This document shows positions 40,656-47,770 of a stretch of 48,593 nucleotides of DNA, piece by piece; positions within the stretch are counted from its first letter, which is position 1; the number at the start of each line of letters is the position of its first letter. Origin of the DNA: a virus; IMG/VR virus record IMGVR_UViG_3300048840_000022, positions 1 to 48,593 of that record. One strand, written 5' to 3'. The notes beneath the pieces were generated by a model. It had not been told where the DNA came from and searched no databases. It saw nothing but the letters and a program-made list of their open reading frames with translations. Made by a program: the position numbers and the translations under genes.

Positions 40656-41289
40656 AGTTTACAAACTGACGACGCAGGAAATGACCAGTCATGGTGGCTT
40701 CGAGTGGAAGAAAGGTGAGTGGCATATCGAACCAGCTATTGGACAGATGTGCCAAGATGGTTGGTTACATGCTTATCCTCACCCACTGATAGCTGAGTTT
40801 ATGAATCCTATTCACGCCAATATTCAGGAACCAAGATTCTGGATCGCTGAGGCCACAGGCAAGTATCAAGAAGATGGTGGTCTTAAGCTGGGTTTTGAGG
40901 GATTGAGGCTGGTTGAAGAGATTATTCCACCACATATTGATCAAGAGCACCGTATTAGAATGGCACTAATGGTTAGTCTAGAGGTATGTGGTAATATCCA
41001 ATGGCGTTCATATGCTAATACGGTTATTGATGGTAAGCAAATGAAACTATCTGTGCCAACAAATACCGGCGAGACACAAGAAGAACGCAATGTTCGTATG
41101 TTTGCCTACCAATCTAGCGTTTATGAGAATCCATGGAGGCATACTGCACTTGCGATGCAAGAAGCTGCTAAGATTAAAACGATAGACTTTATTGATCTCG
41201 CAATCCAAGCATATGGAAAGGAGTGGGAAGACGACTTGGCCAGAGGTCGGTCGATATATGGTCATGCTTTTAGGCAAAGGAGCAAGTAA
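40648..41289 (+). CDS. DUF7666-like phage protein (213 aa)
   Basis: ATG 40648 after AGGGAG. The start, MSKVYKLTTQEMTSHGGFEW, matches the common phage opening KVYKLTxxDMxxxxGxxW, followed by WLHAYPHPLIAEFMNPIHAN. Role unknown. It overlaps the DUF1508-like gene by 1 bp. Confidence 0.6.
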   Translation: MSKVYKLTTQEMTSHGGFEWKKGEWHIEPAIGQMCQDGWLHAYPHPLIAEFMNPIHANIQEPRFWIAEATGKYQEDGGLKLGFEGLRLVEEIIPPHIDQEHRIRMALMVSLEVCGNIQWRSYANTVIDGKQMKLSVPTNTGETQEERNVRMFAYQSSVYENPWRHTALAMQEAAKIKTIDFIDLAIQAYGKEWEDDLARGRSIYGHAFRQRSK

Positions 41290-41483
41290 TGACGAAGTCA
41301 AAGTATACTGTCCATGATCATGGTGACTATTGGACACTAGTATCTTCCAATGGTAAGGTACTAGCAACAAGTGGAAAGTTTACATGTCGTAGTGGGATGA
41401 GTCGTGTTATGGACCGTTTGGTCAACACCCTAAAGTGGGGGTGTAAGTACACAGAGGCACCGCGTATCATTAAGAAAGGTTAA
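41289..41483 (+). CDS. DUF1508/YegP-like protein (64 aa)
   Basis: The segment YWTLVSSNGKVLATSGKF resembles the UPF0339/DUF1508 repeat (FxLxxxNGxVIxxSxxY). One repeat only. TAATG overlap with the previous gene. Role unknown. Confidence 0.5.
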   Translation: MTKSKYTVHDHGDYWTLVSSNGKVLATSGKFTCRSGMSRVMDRLVNTLKWGCKYTEAPRIIKKG

Positions 41484-41485
41484 AG

Positions 41486-41797
41486 ATGGAAATTATTACA
41501 GTGATTGCAGTAATCATCGCAAGTCTAGTAGTTATCATGAGCAAGTTAGCAAAGGACGAGTATGAGAAATATCAGGGCTATGTACTTATGGCGTTCGCAT
41601 ATGTCGAAAAGACCGTACCAGATGATTTTGGTGTAAATGAAACTGACCCGGCTTGGGCTAAAATGATGCACAAGATTGACTTGTTCAGTAAGAAGTTTCC
41701 TGAACTTGTTAAGCAATTTACCGGTGTCGAAGCTAACAAGACAATGATTAATTGGGCGATACGTATGGCTAGTCACTTAGCCACTAATGGCAAATAA
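41486..41797 (+). CDS. Membrane-anchored small protein (103 aa)
   Basis: An N-terminal span (MEIITVIAVIIASLVVIM) followed by a soluble helical domain (KMMHKIDLFSKKFPELVKQF). Similar architecture is seen in phage holin-like or envelope proteins. Unknown. Confidence 0.6.
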   Translation: MEIITVIAVIIASLVVIMSKLAKDEYEKYQGYVLMAFAYVEKTVPDDFGVNETDPAWAKMMHKIDLFSKKFPELVKQFTGVEANKTMINWAIRMASHLATNGK

Positions 41798-41801
41798 TTT
41801 T

Positions 41802-41835
41802 ATAGGCCTCCGGTTACCATAGGCCGGAGGCCTAT
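41802..41835 (+). terminator. Strong 12-bp hairpin
   Basis: ATAGGCCTCCGG (41802-41813) and CCGGAGGCCTAT (41824-41835), 10-nt loop. No T-run on the + strand after it, but AATTTT precedes it. Its right arm abuts the TTGGAGG site of the next gene, so it may terminate, protect or control translation. Confidence 0.55.
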
Positions 41836-41845
41836 TGGAGGTGAT

Positions 41846-42301
41846 ATGGGTACATCATCAGATGGTTGTATATGTTTGGGTGTTATGTATGATGAAGACC
41901 ACGAATTCTTATGGGATAACTATGAGCAGCCAGTAGACTGGTGGCGTGAACATGAAGGATATAAGCCACCGTTTGAGCTTTACGATAGCGATGGTGCGTG
42001 GTTGAACGGTATTGAGCCATCAACTGAACAGTGTCGTGAATACTATGATCATCGAGATCAGTGGGATAAAGATAATCCAATACCATTTGATATGCATAAT
42101 TACCATAGCGATGATTGTACTATGTTTATCATGGCTGTTCCAGGTACAAACAAGGTAGCCTTGCACGGTTATCCAAGCGAATTAAATTCTAGTAATACAT
42201 TCAACGTCGATATCGGTAATCTCGAAAGATTTTTTAATTTCTGTACTGCATTGAATTTACCAAGAGAACCTAAATGGTATCTCTACAGTTACTGGGGATA
42301 A
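41846..42301 (+). CDS. Unknown acidic protein (151 aa)
   Basis: Starts MGTSSDGCICLGVMYDEDHE; Trp/Tyr/Asp-rich, no motif. Ends two bases before the Tas-like gene, with which it may be co-translated. Confidence 0.6.
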   Translation: MGTSSDGCICLGVMYDEDHEFLWDNYEQPVDWWREHEGYKPPFELYDSDGAWLNGIEPSTEQCREYYDHRDQWDKDNPIPFDMHNYHSDDCTMFIMAVPGTNKVALHGYPSELNSSNTFNVDIGNLERFFNFCTALNLPREPKWYLYSYWG

Positions 42302-42302
42302 T

Positions 42303-43253
42303 ATGGATAATATTATATTAAAGCTCGGCAAGGATCTTAAGGCCGCAGCAGAATCAATGACGCACACAGAAGCTAGATTTCTTGTTGATAGTTACTACAC
42401 TATGCAGGATCAACGAATCAGATTGGCTGCACAGTTACGATCAGGCGACCAGCCTATGGAAGTATTGAACTGGTTTCTTAATAATGCAAACGCGCTTGAA
42501 AACCAAATCAAAATAGCCCTGAAACACTATGCCCAGAACCACGCAGTGGGACAGTGGTCAATGGGTATTTGTGGGATTGGCCCGATCATTTCAGCAGGAC
42601 TCTTGGCACACATCGACATGGATATTGCTAAGACACCTGGACATATTATGTCATATGCTGGTATCCACCCTGACTCAAAATGGATGGGCAAAAAAGGATC
42701 TGAGAAATTTGTCGCTGACAACGTACCAGTACGTACAAAAATAACAATGGAACTTGTTGCTGAACTAGCACCAAAGGCCAATCTCAAAACTGAAACGGTT
42801 TGGAAAAATATGGGTGACAAACCTACACGTAAGGACTTGATAGCAGCACTAGCTAGACGACCATTCAATGCTAATCTCAAGATACTTTGCTACAAGATTG
42901 GTGAATCATTTGTCAAGGTACAGAATAAGGATGCTGATGTATACGGCAAACTATTTGCTGAGCGTAAGGCTAAGGAGAATAAACGCAATGATGATGGTGA
43001 GTTGGCTGATCAAGCAGAAGCGAAGCTGGCTAAGTATAATATCGGCAAGACAACTGATGCCTATAAAGCATACTCAAAAGGCAAGCTACCACCTGCCCAT
43101 ATCCACGCAAGAGCAAGACGGTGGACAGTTAAGATATTCCTGAGCCATTGGTGGGAGGTTGCATACGAAGCACACTATGGCCAGAAGCCACCGTTTGAGC
43201 CATATCCAATAGCACACTTAGGACATGTACATAAGATTCCAGTTCCTGCTTAA
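42303..43253 (+). CDS. Tas-like (TasA-type) Nop/IS110 C-terminal domain protein
   Basis: A 316-residue protein. Residues 1-85 are helical. The centre GICGIGPIISAGLLAHIDM then TPGHIMSYAGIHPDSKW matches the helix-hairpin-helix core of the IS110 C-terminal domain (Transposase_20: GIGPxxAxxLLAEI...PxxLxxYAG), later ARRPFNANLKILCYKIGESF. The DEDD RuvC-like catalytic half of IS110 transposases is absent, and no HNH is fused. The stop codon lies inside the first unit of a dual-spacer repeat array. A Nop/IS110-like protein beside such an array is the hallmark of TIGR-Tas; without nuclease it fits TasA, an RNA-guided DNA-binding protein. An IS110 remnant is the alternative. Confidence 0.75.
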   Translation: MDNIILKLGKDLKAAAESMTHTEARFLVDSYYTMQDQRIRLAAQLRSGDQPMEVLNWFLNNANALENQIKIALKHYAQNHAVGQWSMGICGIGPIISAGLLAHIDMDIAKTPGHIMSYAGIHPDSKWMGKKGSEKFVADNVPVRTKITMELVAELAPKANLKTETVWKNMGDKPTRKDLIAALARRPFNANLKILCYKIGESFVKVQNKDADVYGKLFAERKAKENKRNDDGELADQAEAKLAKYNIGKTTDAYKAYSKGKLPPAHIHARARRWTVKIFLSHWWEVAYEAHYGQKPPFEPYPIAHLGHVHKIPVPA

Positions 43254-43546
43254 CCACGCAGTTCGATAATACAACGTAGACAAGTGAACCAGGCAAGACG
43301 ATAAAACAAAAGAATTGAGTGAACCAGGGAAATGGATAACACATCATAACAGAGTGAACCAAAGTGATTGATAAATCATGTCAAGATAGTGAATTAACGC
43401 ACCAGATAACCCAACTAAAGCGATAACACATGCTGTAGAAGTGAACCAAAGAACATGATAAATCATTTTCTTGAAGTGAACCATAAGGATCGATAACATA
43501 GTAGCAGGAGTGAGTCATTACACTATATAACCCACAAGAGTGAACG
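43248..43546 (+). repeat. TIGR-like dual-spacer array (35-bp period)
   Basis: Repeat 1 (edge type) AGTGAACCA starts at 43283, 43318, 43353, 43388 (AGTGAATTA), 43440, 43475, 43509 (AGTGAGTCA) and 43539 (truncated), with a degenerate GCTTAACCA at 43248. Repeat 2 (loop type) GATAANWCA starts at 43265, 43300, 43335, 43370, 43405, 43422, 43457, 43492 and 43526. Between repeat 1 and 2 there are always 8 variable bases; between repeat 2 and the next repeat 1, 8-9. Spacers are all different. At 43388-43439 one repeat 1 and one spacer are missing, giving 52 bp. The last units are degenerate. The usual CRISPR layout (one repeat, spacers over 25 bp) does not fit. Confidence 0.85.
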
Positions 43547-43565
43547 TTTTACTAGGAGGCATGGG

Positions 43566-43763
43566 ATGACTAGCGAACAGCAAGCAGCATATGTGATTGC
43601 ACAATCTGTTGCAGCAAGTATTGAGTGTGAGGGTATGAAGGCTGAGAATAGGGTACGAGAGGCCAGAGTTGAGAGTCCAGCATATGTTGAAGATGACTTC
43701 CTAAGGCTCATTGATAGGTATGGTCTTCATAGTAATGCTGTTTTGAATTGGTTTACACCTTAG
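43566..43763 (+). CDS. Small unknown protein (65 aa)
   Basis: Starts MTSEQQAAYVIAQSVAASIE; helical. AGGAGG upstream, just after the array. Unknown. Confidence 0.6.
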   Translation: MTSEQQAAYVIAQSVAASIECEGMKAENRVREARVESPAYVEDDFLRLIDRYGLHSNAVLNWFTP

Positions 43764-43771
43764 GAGACAGT

Positions 43772-43972
43772 ATGGATGATACACAAAAGAAATGGATTGA
43801 TGATGCTAGTTATGAAAGACTACTAGAACGTTGGCGTAATGCACCACCAGGTGATTCTATTTTTATAGGCGACGCTGGTAACTATTACAAAAAGATCATG
43901 AATGAGAAGCGTGATAATTGTGATCATTTAGCAATCAGCATGAAAGTTGGATGGGGAGGACCTAGTGCATAG
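43772..43972 (+). CDS. Small unknown protein (66 aa)
   Basis: ATG 43772 follows TAGGAG. Starts MDDTQKKWIDDASYERLLER and has a GDSIFIGDAGNYY turn. It overlaps the next start by 8 bp. Confidence 0.6.
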   Translation: MDDTQKKWIDDASYERLLERWRNAPPGDSIFIGDAGNYYKKIMNEKRDNCDHLAISMKVGWGGPSA

Positions 43973-44726
43973 TTATAGCAGAGGACATAAGATTATTCAA
44001 GATGGTAATGGGGACTGGGTGTATGAGGATACTAAAAAGAAATGCTTCGTGCCAGAAGACAAACGAGCATGTAAAAAGTGTGGCCGTGAGCCAACACCGG
44101 AAGGACATGATGCTTGTCTTGGGCATATTGATTGGTTAACATCAGCGTGTTGTGGGCACGGTGTAACAGACCCGTGGCCACTTAAGATGAAGAAAGAGAT
44201 TCATGACAAAATACCAATGCTTACACAGCCATTAACAACAGAGGAAGGCTTCTTAAATGAGGCCTGTATGAATGAACTTAATGCAGCCATCCTTAATATA
44301 CCTGAAACACATAAACGCCTTAAGGATGATCCTGAGTGGATGACACCACAATGTATCAGTGATATTGATATATTAGGTGCGCTTGCTGATTCTGCAATCA
44401 AATGTTTTGGCGGCGCACCACCGAATCTTGAGGCCATTGTTAATTATACTAAGGTCGAATTGCGTACGCAATTGTTCAAGGAAACTTGTGATGGTGAAGC
44501 TGATAGGTTTAGATTAACCTATATGTCACTCTGCCAAATTAATAAATTTCTATGGGATATCTTAGGTGAGTTAGATATATTCATAGACTGGAATGACTCT
44601 AACAAATATAAAAACTGGATAGATACTAGTGCTGTACTGCACAATGTGTGTATCGCAGTAAGGAATGACAGGCGCCACTTTGTAGCATTCAACGAGAAGT
44701 TTGATCGCGAGTACAAGGAGGGATAA
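43965..44726 (+). CDS. Zinc-binding protein (253 aa)
   Basis: GTG 43965 follows GGGGAGG at a five-base spacing. The N-terminal ACKKCGREPTPEGHDACLGH motif, then CCGHG, is a recurrent phage zinc module (CKxCGxxPxxxGxDxCL). The helical C-terminal 150 residues are unknown. TAATG overlap with the next gene. Confidence 0.62.
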   Translation: MHSYSRGHKIIQDGNGDWVYEDTKKKCFVPEDKRACKKCGREPTPEGHDACLGHIDWLTSACCGHGVTDPWPLKMKKEIHDKIPMLTQPLTTEEGFLNEACMNELNAAILNIPETHKRLKDDPEWMTPQCISDIDILGALADSAIKCFGGAPPNLEAIVNYTKVELRTQLFKETCDGEADRFRLTYMSLCQINKFLWDILGELDIFIDWNDSNKYKNWIDTSAVLHNVCIAVRNDRRHFVAFNEKFDREYKEG

Positions 44727-45019
44727 TGTCAGCTAACTATCAAGGTATAGTACCGTGTGAATGTGGTGCAACAGAGATGTGTCTCTGTGGCCGATGCAAG
44801 GGTTGTGCTAAGTATCGTTGTAGTGGTTGGGTTGTTGGTCCACCAGCACACGAAGGATTTTTTGTTATTGATCTTGGCGATCATGAACCATTGGATATAG
44901 TAACAGCTGCCTATGAAAAAATATTTGGTGACGATAAACCCGTATTCAGAATTAAAGCACAGAATAATGGCTACGTTATGGAAGGAATATTTAGGCACTT
45001 AGAGATATGTAGGAGATAA
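44726..45019 (+). CDS. Cysteine-rich small protein (97 aa)
   Basis: Seven Cys in the first 35 residues (CECGATEMCLCGRCKGC) suggest two zinc ions; then an alpha/beta part. Unknown. Confidence 0.6.
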   Translation: MSANYQGIVPCECGATEMCLCGRCKGCAKYRCSGWVVGPPAHEGFFVIDLGDHEPLDIVTAAYEKIFGDDKPVFRIKAQNNGYVMEGIFRHLEICRR

Positions 45020-45023
45020 TGGC

Positions 45024-45488
45024 ATGAGGAAAGTGACTAAGAAAGATTATATAGTATTTAGGAAAGAGTGCCTACGATTGCAGACCGAGTGGGGTCTATT
45101 GGAGTGGAGTATATATACTGAACACAAGCCACTTGAAGGTAAGTTTGCCACAATAGTAATGGATAATCATGACATGACTGCAACGATTACGCTAGGCGTG
45201 GAAGAGTTTGAGAAGAGTGATCCTAAAATCCATGCGAAACATGAGATGGTACACCTACTTCTTGCACCACTTGGATTTGAAGCACAGTCACGTTATACTG
45301 AACAATTCAATGTTGAGCAGGCAGAAGAGGCTATTGTAAATAAACTGGTTAAGTTGTTGTCAATTGCGCTATTGCTAGTAGCAGGATGCCAGGGGCCAGG
45401 GCCAGGGCCAGGGCCAGGGCCAGGGCCAACAGATCAGGAACTTATTGATGAGCTACCAGATCCAGGACCAGTTTTATATAAACATTGA
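45024..45488 (+). CDS. Zincin-like metallopeptidase domain fused to a lipobox/Gly-Pro tail
   Basis: Residues 1-105 hold HAKHEMVHLLLA, the HExxH zinc motif (H73, E74, H77) of a small zincin. The same frame then reads KLLSIALLLVAGC (lipobox Cys122) and a (Gly-Pro) tract, a typical lipoprotein start, ending DPGPVLYKH. A separate lipoprotein gene may originally have begun near 45340 and been fused by loss of a stop, or internal initiation may occur at a TTG there. Function unknown. Confidence 0.6.
   Translation: MRKVTKKDYIVFRKECLRLQTEWGLLEWSIYTEHKPLEGKFATIVMDNHDMTATITLGVEEFEKSDPKIHAKHEMVHLLLAPLGFEAQSRYTEQFNVEQAEEAIVNKLVKLLSIALLLVAGCQGPGPGPGPGPGPTDQELIDELPDPGPVLYKH
45393..45428 (+). repeat. (GGGCCA)6 microsatellite
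   Basis: Six perfect GGGCCA units code for the Gly-Pro tract of the gene at 45024. Such hexamers change in number by slippage without shifting the frame. Confidence 0.85.
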
Positions 45489-45498
45489 GGAGAAAGTT

Positions 45499-45666
45499 AT
45501 GAAACTATTGATTGCAGCAATCACGTTATGTCTGCTTGTTGGTTGTAGTGAGAGGATGAGCTTCAAACTACAGGAACCAATGAAGGGTAAGGTATACTAT
45601 ATTGAGAAGGATGTCAGTGTTGATGTAGTATTACCAAAGGGCTGTATGATTTTTATAGGGAGATAA
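45499..45666 (+). CDS. Small lipoprotein (55 aa)
   Basis: MKLLIAAITLCLLVGCSERM is a standard lipoprotein signal with lipobox LVGC (Cys16). ATG 45499 follows GAGGAG. The mature part is about 40 residues. Outer-membrane spanin-like size, but unproven. Confidence 0.65.
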   Translation: MKLLIAAITLCLLVGCSERMSFKLQEPMKGKVYYIEKDVSVDVVLPKGCMIFIGR

Positions 45667-45669
45667 CAC

Positions 45670-45732
45670 ATGAAGATCCTAGTCATTGATGATTCTATAG
45701 ATGAAAAGGAGAAGTCAAATGAAATGGAATGA
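45670..45732 (+). pseudogene. N-terminal fragment of a response-regulator receiver domain
   Basis: A 20-codon frame, MKILVIDDSIDEKEKSNEME then TGA, matches the first strand and acidic Asp pair of receiver domains (KILVIDDS). The matching second half of a receiver lies at 46045-46269 in the same frame, after an intervening gene. It may still be translated; it starts 3 bp after the previous stop. Confidence 0.5.
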
Positions 45733-46048
45733 ATTGAATTATGATCAGTTGCTAAAAATTCCTGAGAAGTATTATAATCAGTTGGCTAAGTATCGTCCTG
45801 ATTGGATGACTAAGAATCGTCCTGGTTTGATGGCTAAGTATCGTCCTGATTGGATGGCTGATAATCGTCCTGATTGGATGGCTAGGTATCGTCCTGATTG
45901 GATGGCTGATCATCGTCCTGGTTTGATGGCTGATCATCGTCCTGATTGGATGGCTAGGTACCGTTCTGAATTGGTAAATAACTATGATATTCCTGAAGAT
46001 ATCATGAAAATCATTGAGGGAGGGACAGATGTGGTGAAGGACTCATGA
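45719..46048 (+). CDS. Tandem-repeat protein (RPDWMADH-type, 109 aa)
   Basis: ATG 45719 follows AAGGAGAAG. The first 25 residues are unique (MKWNELNYDQLLKIPEKYYN), then seven 8-residue repeats with consensus RP-D/G-W/L-MA-x-x, then a unique acidic tail. Trp and Arg are spaced as in solenoid or helical repeat proteins found in some phages. Binding role is plausible but unknown. It splits the receiver domain pieces. Confidence 0.62.
   Translation: MKWNELNYDQLLKIPEKYYNQLAKYRPDWMTKNRPGLMAKYRPDWMADNRPDWMARYRPDWMADHRPGLMADHRPDWMARYRSELVNNYDIPEDIMKIIEGGTDVVKDS
45794..45961 (+). repeat. Seven 24-bp tandem repeats
   Basis: Units begin CGTCCTGATTGGATGGCT (or CGTCCTGGTTTGATGGCT) at 45794, 45818, 45842, 45866, 45890, 45914 and 45938, with an eighth partial at 45962. 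Exact 24-bp phase keeps the frame. The last six bases of each unit vary. Confidence 0.9.
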
Positions 46049-46269
46049 CGTATATAAATGATGAACCTGATTTAACAATCATTGACTTGGGTCTTCCAGA
46101 TATGTCAGGGCAGGATGTATGTAGAGAAATCAATAGACTAAATCCAATAGCACCCGTAATTATTTTGACCGGCTCGTTAGATAATGTGGACAATTTCGTA
46201 ACTGTACGAAAGCCATTTGTAGTAAGTAAATTGCGCGGGTTGATTGAGGAGATGTTATGCGTTACCTGA
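46045..46269 (+). CDS. C-terminal half of a response-regulator receiver domain (74 aa)
   Basis: PDLTIIDLGLPDMSGQDVCR carries the phospho-acceptor Asp, PVIILTGS the conserved Thr, and VRKPFVV the conserved Lys-Pro. The first strand and acidic pair are missing and match the 45670 fragment. ATGA overlap with the repeat gene. As a single polypeptide it cannot form a complete receiver. Confidence 0.7.
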   Translation: MTYINDEPDLTIIDLGLPDMSGQDVCREINRLNPIAPVIILTGSLDNVDNFVTVRKPFVVSKLRGLIEEMLCVT

Positions 46270-46676
46270 TCTTTGTGCTACTGATATGTGGTTGCAGTAA
46301 TTTTGTAGACATGACTGAGACCAATGAGGCTGGGAGATTTATTGTTAATAATACTTATAAGGTTAATGGTTGGCAATTGACTGGCTACCAGTGGACACGC
46401 TCACGTATAGCTATTAAAGTACCCAACCCACTTAATTCTGAGCAAAGGATTACACTAACAACAGAGTCTATTAGACCAAAGGCCTGGAGCCTATCTGATT
46501 ATGAATTGTATGAAGACTTAAAGGCTAAAGGTGCAAGAGTCGTTGAGGAAAGAACGATAACTATTAGGGCTGGTGCTATTCAACTACGTGAGTCAGAAGA
46601 TTGGGAGGACTTCAATGAGTGGAACCATCAACAACATGGGTATGGTGGAATCCAAATCTGCATCAAGTTCGGATAA
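46257..46676 (+). CDS. Lipoprotein (139 aa)
   Basis: MRYLIFVLLICGCSNF: lipobox LICGC, acylated Cys13. Mature part is beta-rich (NNTYKVNGWQLTGYQWTRSR). It may sit in the cell envelope, for example for superinfection exclusion; this is a guess. GAGGAG precedes ATG 46257. Confidence 0.65.
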   Translation: MRYLIFVLLICGCSNFVDMTETNEAGRFIVNNTYKVNGWQLTGYQWTRSRIAIKVPNPLNSEQRITLTTESIRPKAWSLSDYELYEDLKAKGARVVEERTITIRAGAIQLRESEDWEDFNEWNHQQHGYGGIQICIKFG

Positions 46677-46932
46677 ATACTGTGAGATACATGAAGCAAG
46701 AAAACCATGTAGAGAATGTTACTTAACTACATTACATACAGATGGGTATATACTCTTAAGAGAGGGAGACACGATCAAAAAGGGTGATCAACTACTTGAT
46801 CAGACTACTAATGATTGGGGTATGGTAATAGGAGAAGATCATGAAGCATTTCTTGACGGCGTACTTGCCGTCAGTTACTATGTACCCATCAGAAGACGAG
46901 TTTGTTCTGACTCTGACTCTGAGGCTACCTAA
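46615..46932 (+). CDS. Unknown protein with one Cys/His knuckle (105 aa)
   Basis: ATG 46615 after GGGAGG. CEIHEARKPCREC and GDTIKKGDQLLDQ; possibly zinc-binding. It overlaps its neighbours by 62 and 92 bp. Confidence 0.5.
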   Translation: MSGTINNMGMVESKSASSSDKYCEIHEARKPCRECYLTTLHTDGYILLREGDTIKKGDQLLDQTTNDWGMVIGEDHEAFLDGVLAVSYYVPIRRRVCSDSDSEAT

Positions 46933-47029
46933 GAGGGATAAGGAACCAGGGTTTGAGTTTGACTGTAAGCTCGACGATGAAACTTTCAAAAGGCTTAAGG
47001 CTAATAGTATAAAGGGATTCTATGACTGA
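46841..47029 (+). CDS. Unknown protein (62 aa)
   Basis: AGGAG precedes ATG 46841. Starts MKHFLTAYLPSVTMYPSEDE. It overlaps the previous gene by 92 bp in another frame. Unknown. Confidence 0.5.
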   Translation: MKHFLTAYLPSVTMYPSEDEFVLTLTLRLPKRDKEPGFEFDCKLDDETFKRLKANSIKGFYD

Positions 47030-47297
47030 TAACGGATCCATGTCAAGGAAAGAGCGACAAGCAAAAGCCGAGGCTAAGAGGCAAGAGGTTTGTAATATAA
47101 TCATATTGGGAATACAGGATAAGATAACGGAGACACAAGATATTGGGGCAGGATTTCAATATGGTGATCAGTTAATCAATGCCATGCTACGGAAGAAACC
47201 ACAGGAAAGATCAATTATTATGGATGGTGTTGACCGGGCATTAAAGACTCTAAGGGAGGCATTAGTGGACCAAAAAGATAGTGGAGTGAATCACTGA
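47022..47297 (+). CDS. Unknown protein (91 aa)
   Basis: Starts MTDNGSMSRKERQAKAEAKR; basic helical N-terminus, then an amphipathic body. Unknown. Confidence 0.55.
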   Translation: MTDNGSMSRKERQAKAEAKRQEVCNIIILGIQDKITETQDIGAGFQYGDQLINAMLRKKPQERSIIMDGVDRALKTLREALVDQKDSGVNH

Positions 47298-47313
47298 GCA
47301 TAAAGGTAAAATA

Positions 47314-47514
47314 ATGAAAATTTTTATATGTGATAAGTGTGGTGCAAAACGTATATCGACACATGATGGTAATACTTTAGAGTGTGTGAAGTGTTATGCT
47401 GGACACTGTTTTGCTATAGACTATGTGAAACCGCCTAATATTGATCTGGCATATACATTATCAAGTCCAGAAAGAGCAGCGGCACTTAAACGAATACGAG
47501 AGGAGGAATTATGA
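47314..47514 (+). CDS. Zinc-ribbon protein (66 aa)
   Basis: CDKCGAKR and CVKCYAGHC form the metal site; charged helix at the end. ATGA overlap with the next gene. Unknown. Confidence 0.6.
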   Translation: MKIFICDKCGAKRISTHDGNTLECVKCYAGHCFAIDYVKPPNIDLAYTLSSPERAAALKRIREEEL

Positions 47515-47735
47515 GCAACGAGAAGATCAAGTGCGATAAATGCCAGAACTGTCAATCATCTAACATCTATGAGGCTGGATGGGATATTTTTGAGAACGTT
47601 GATGGTGATATGATTTCGGAGTTGCAATATAAATGTAATGATTGCGGCAATCTTTCCTTTGCTCAAAATTCAGCGCGTAGGGATGAGTTCACTCTGATAC
47701 TGGGGTTTTTGATGATGTTGTTGTCGAAGGCGTAG
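47511..47735 (+). CDS. Zinc-ribbon protein (74 aa)
   Basis: CDKCQNC and CNDCGN, a zinc ribbon; the C-terminal FTLILGFLMMLLSKA is hydrophobic. GAGGAGG upstream. In another frame the DNA continues open toward the next feature. Confidence 0.58.
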   Translation: MSNEKIKCDKCQNCQSSNIYEAGWDIFENVDGDMISELQYKCNDCGNLSFAQNSARRDEFTLILGFLMMLLSKA

Positions 47736-47770
47736 TTAAATTCAGGGGATTAATAACTAAAATTCAGGAT

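Noticed and set aside
42303-43253. Complete IS110-family insertion sequence
   Set aside because: The DEDD RuvC-like catalytic half is missing, there is no upstream remnant of it, and the flanks are a gene with a 1-bp gap and a structured array, not IS ends.
43248-43546. CRISPR array
   Set aside because: Repeats are 9 bp and of two kinds, spacers 8-9 bp, period 35 bp; no cas genes nearby.
45752-45937. Minus-strand repeat protein (SHPIRTI repeats)
   Set aside because: It is only the antisense reading of the 24-bp repeats of the plus-strand gene.
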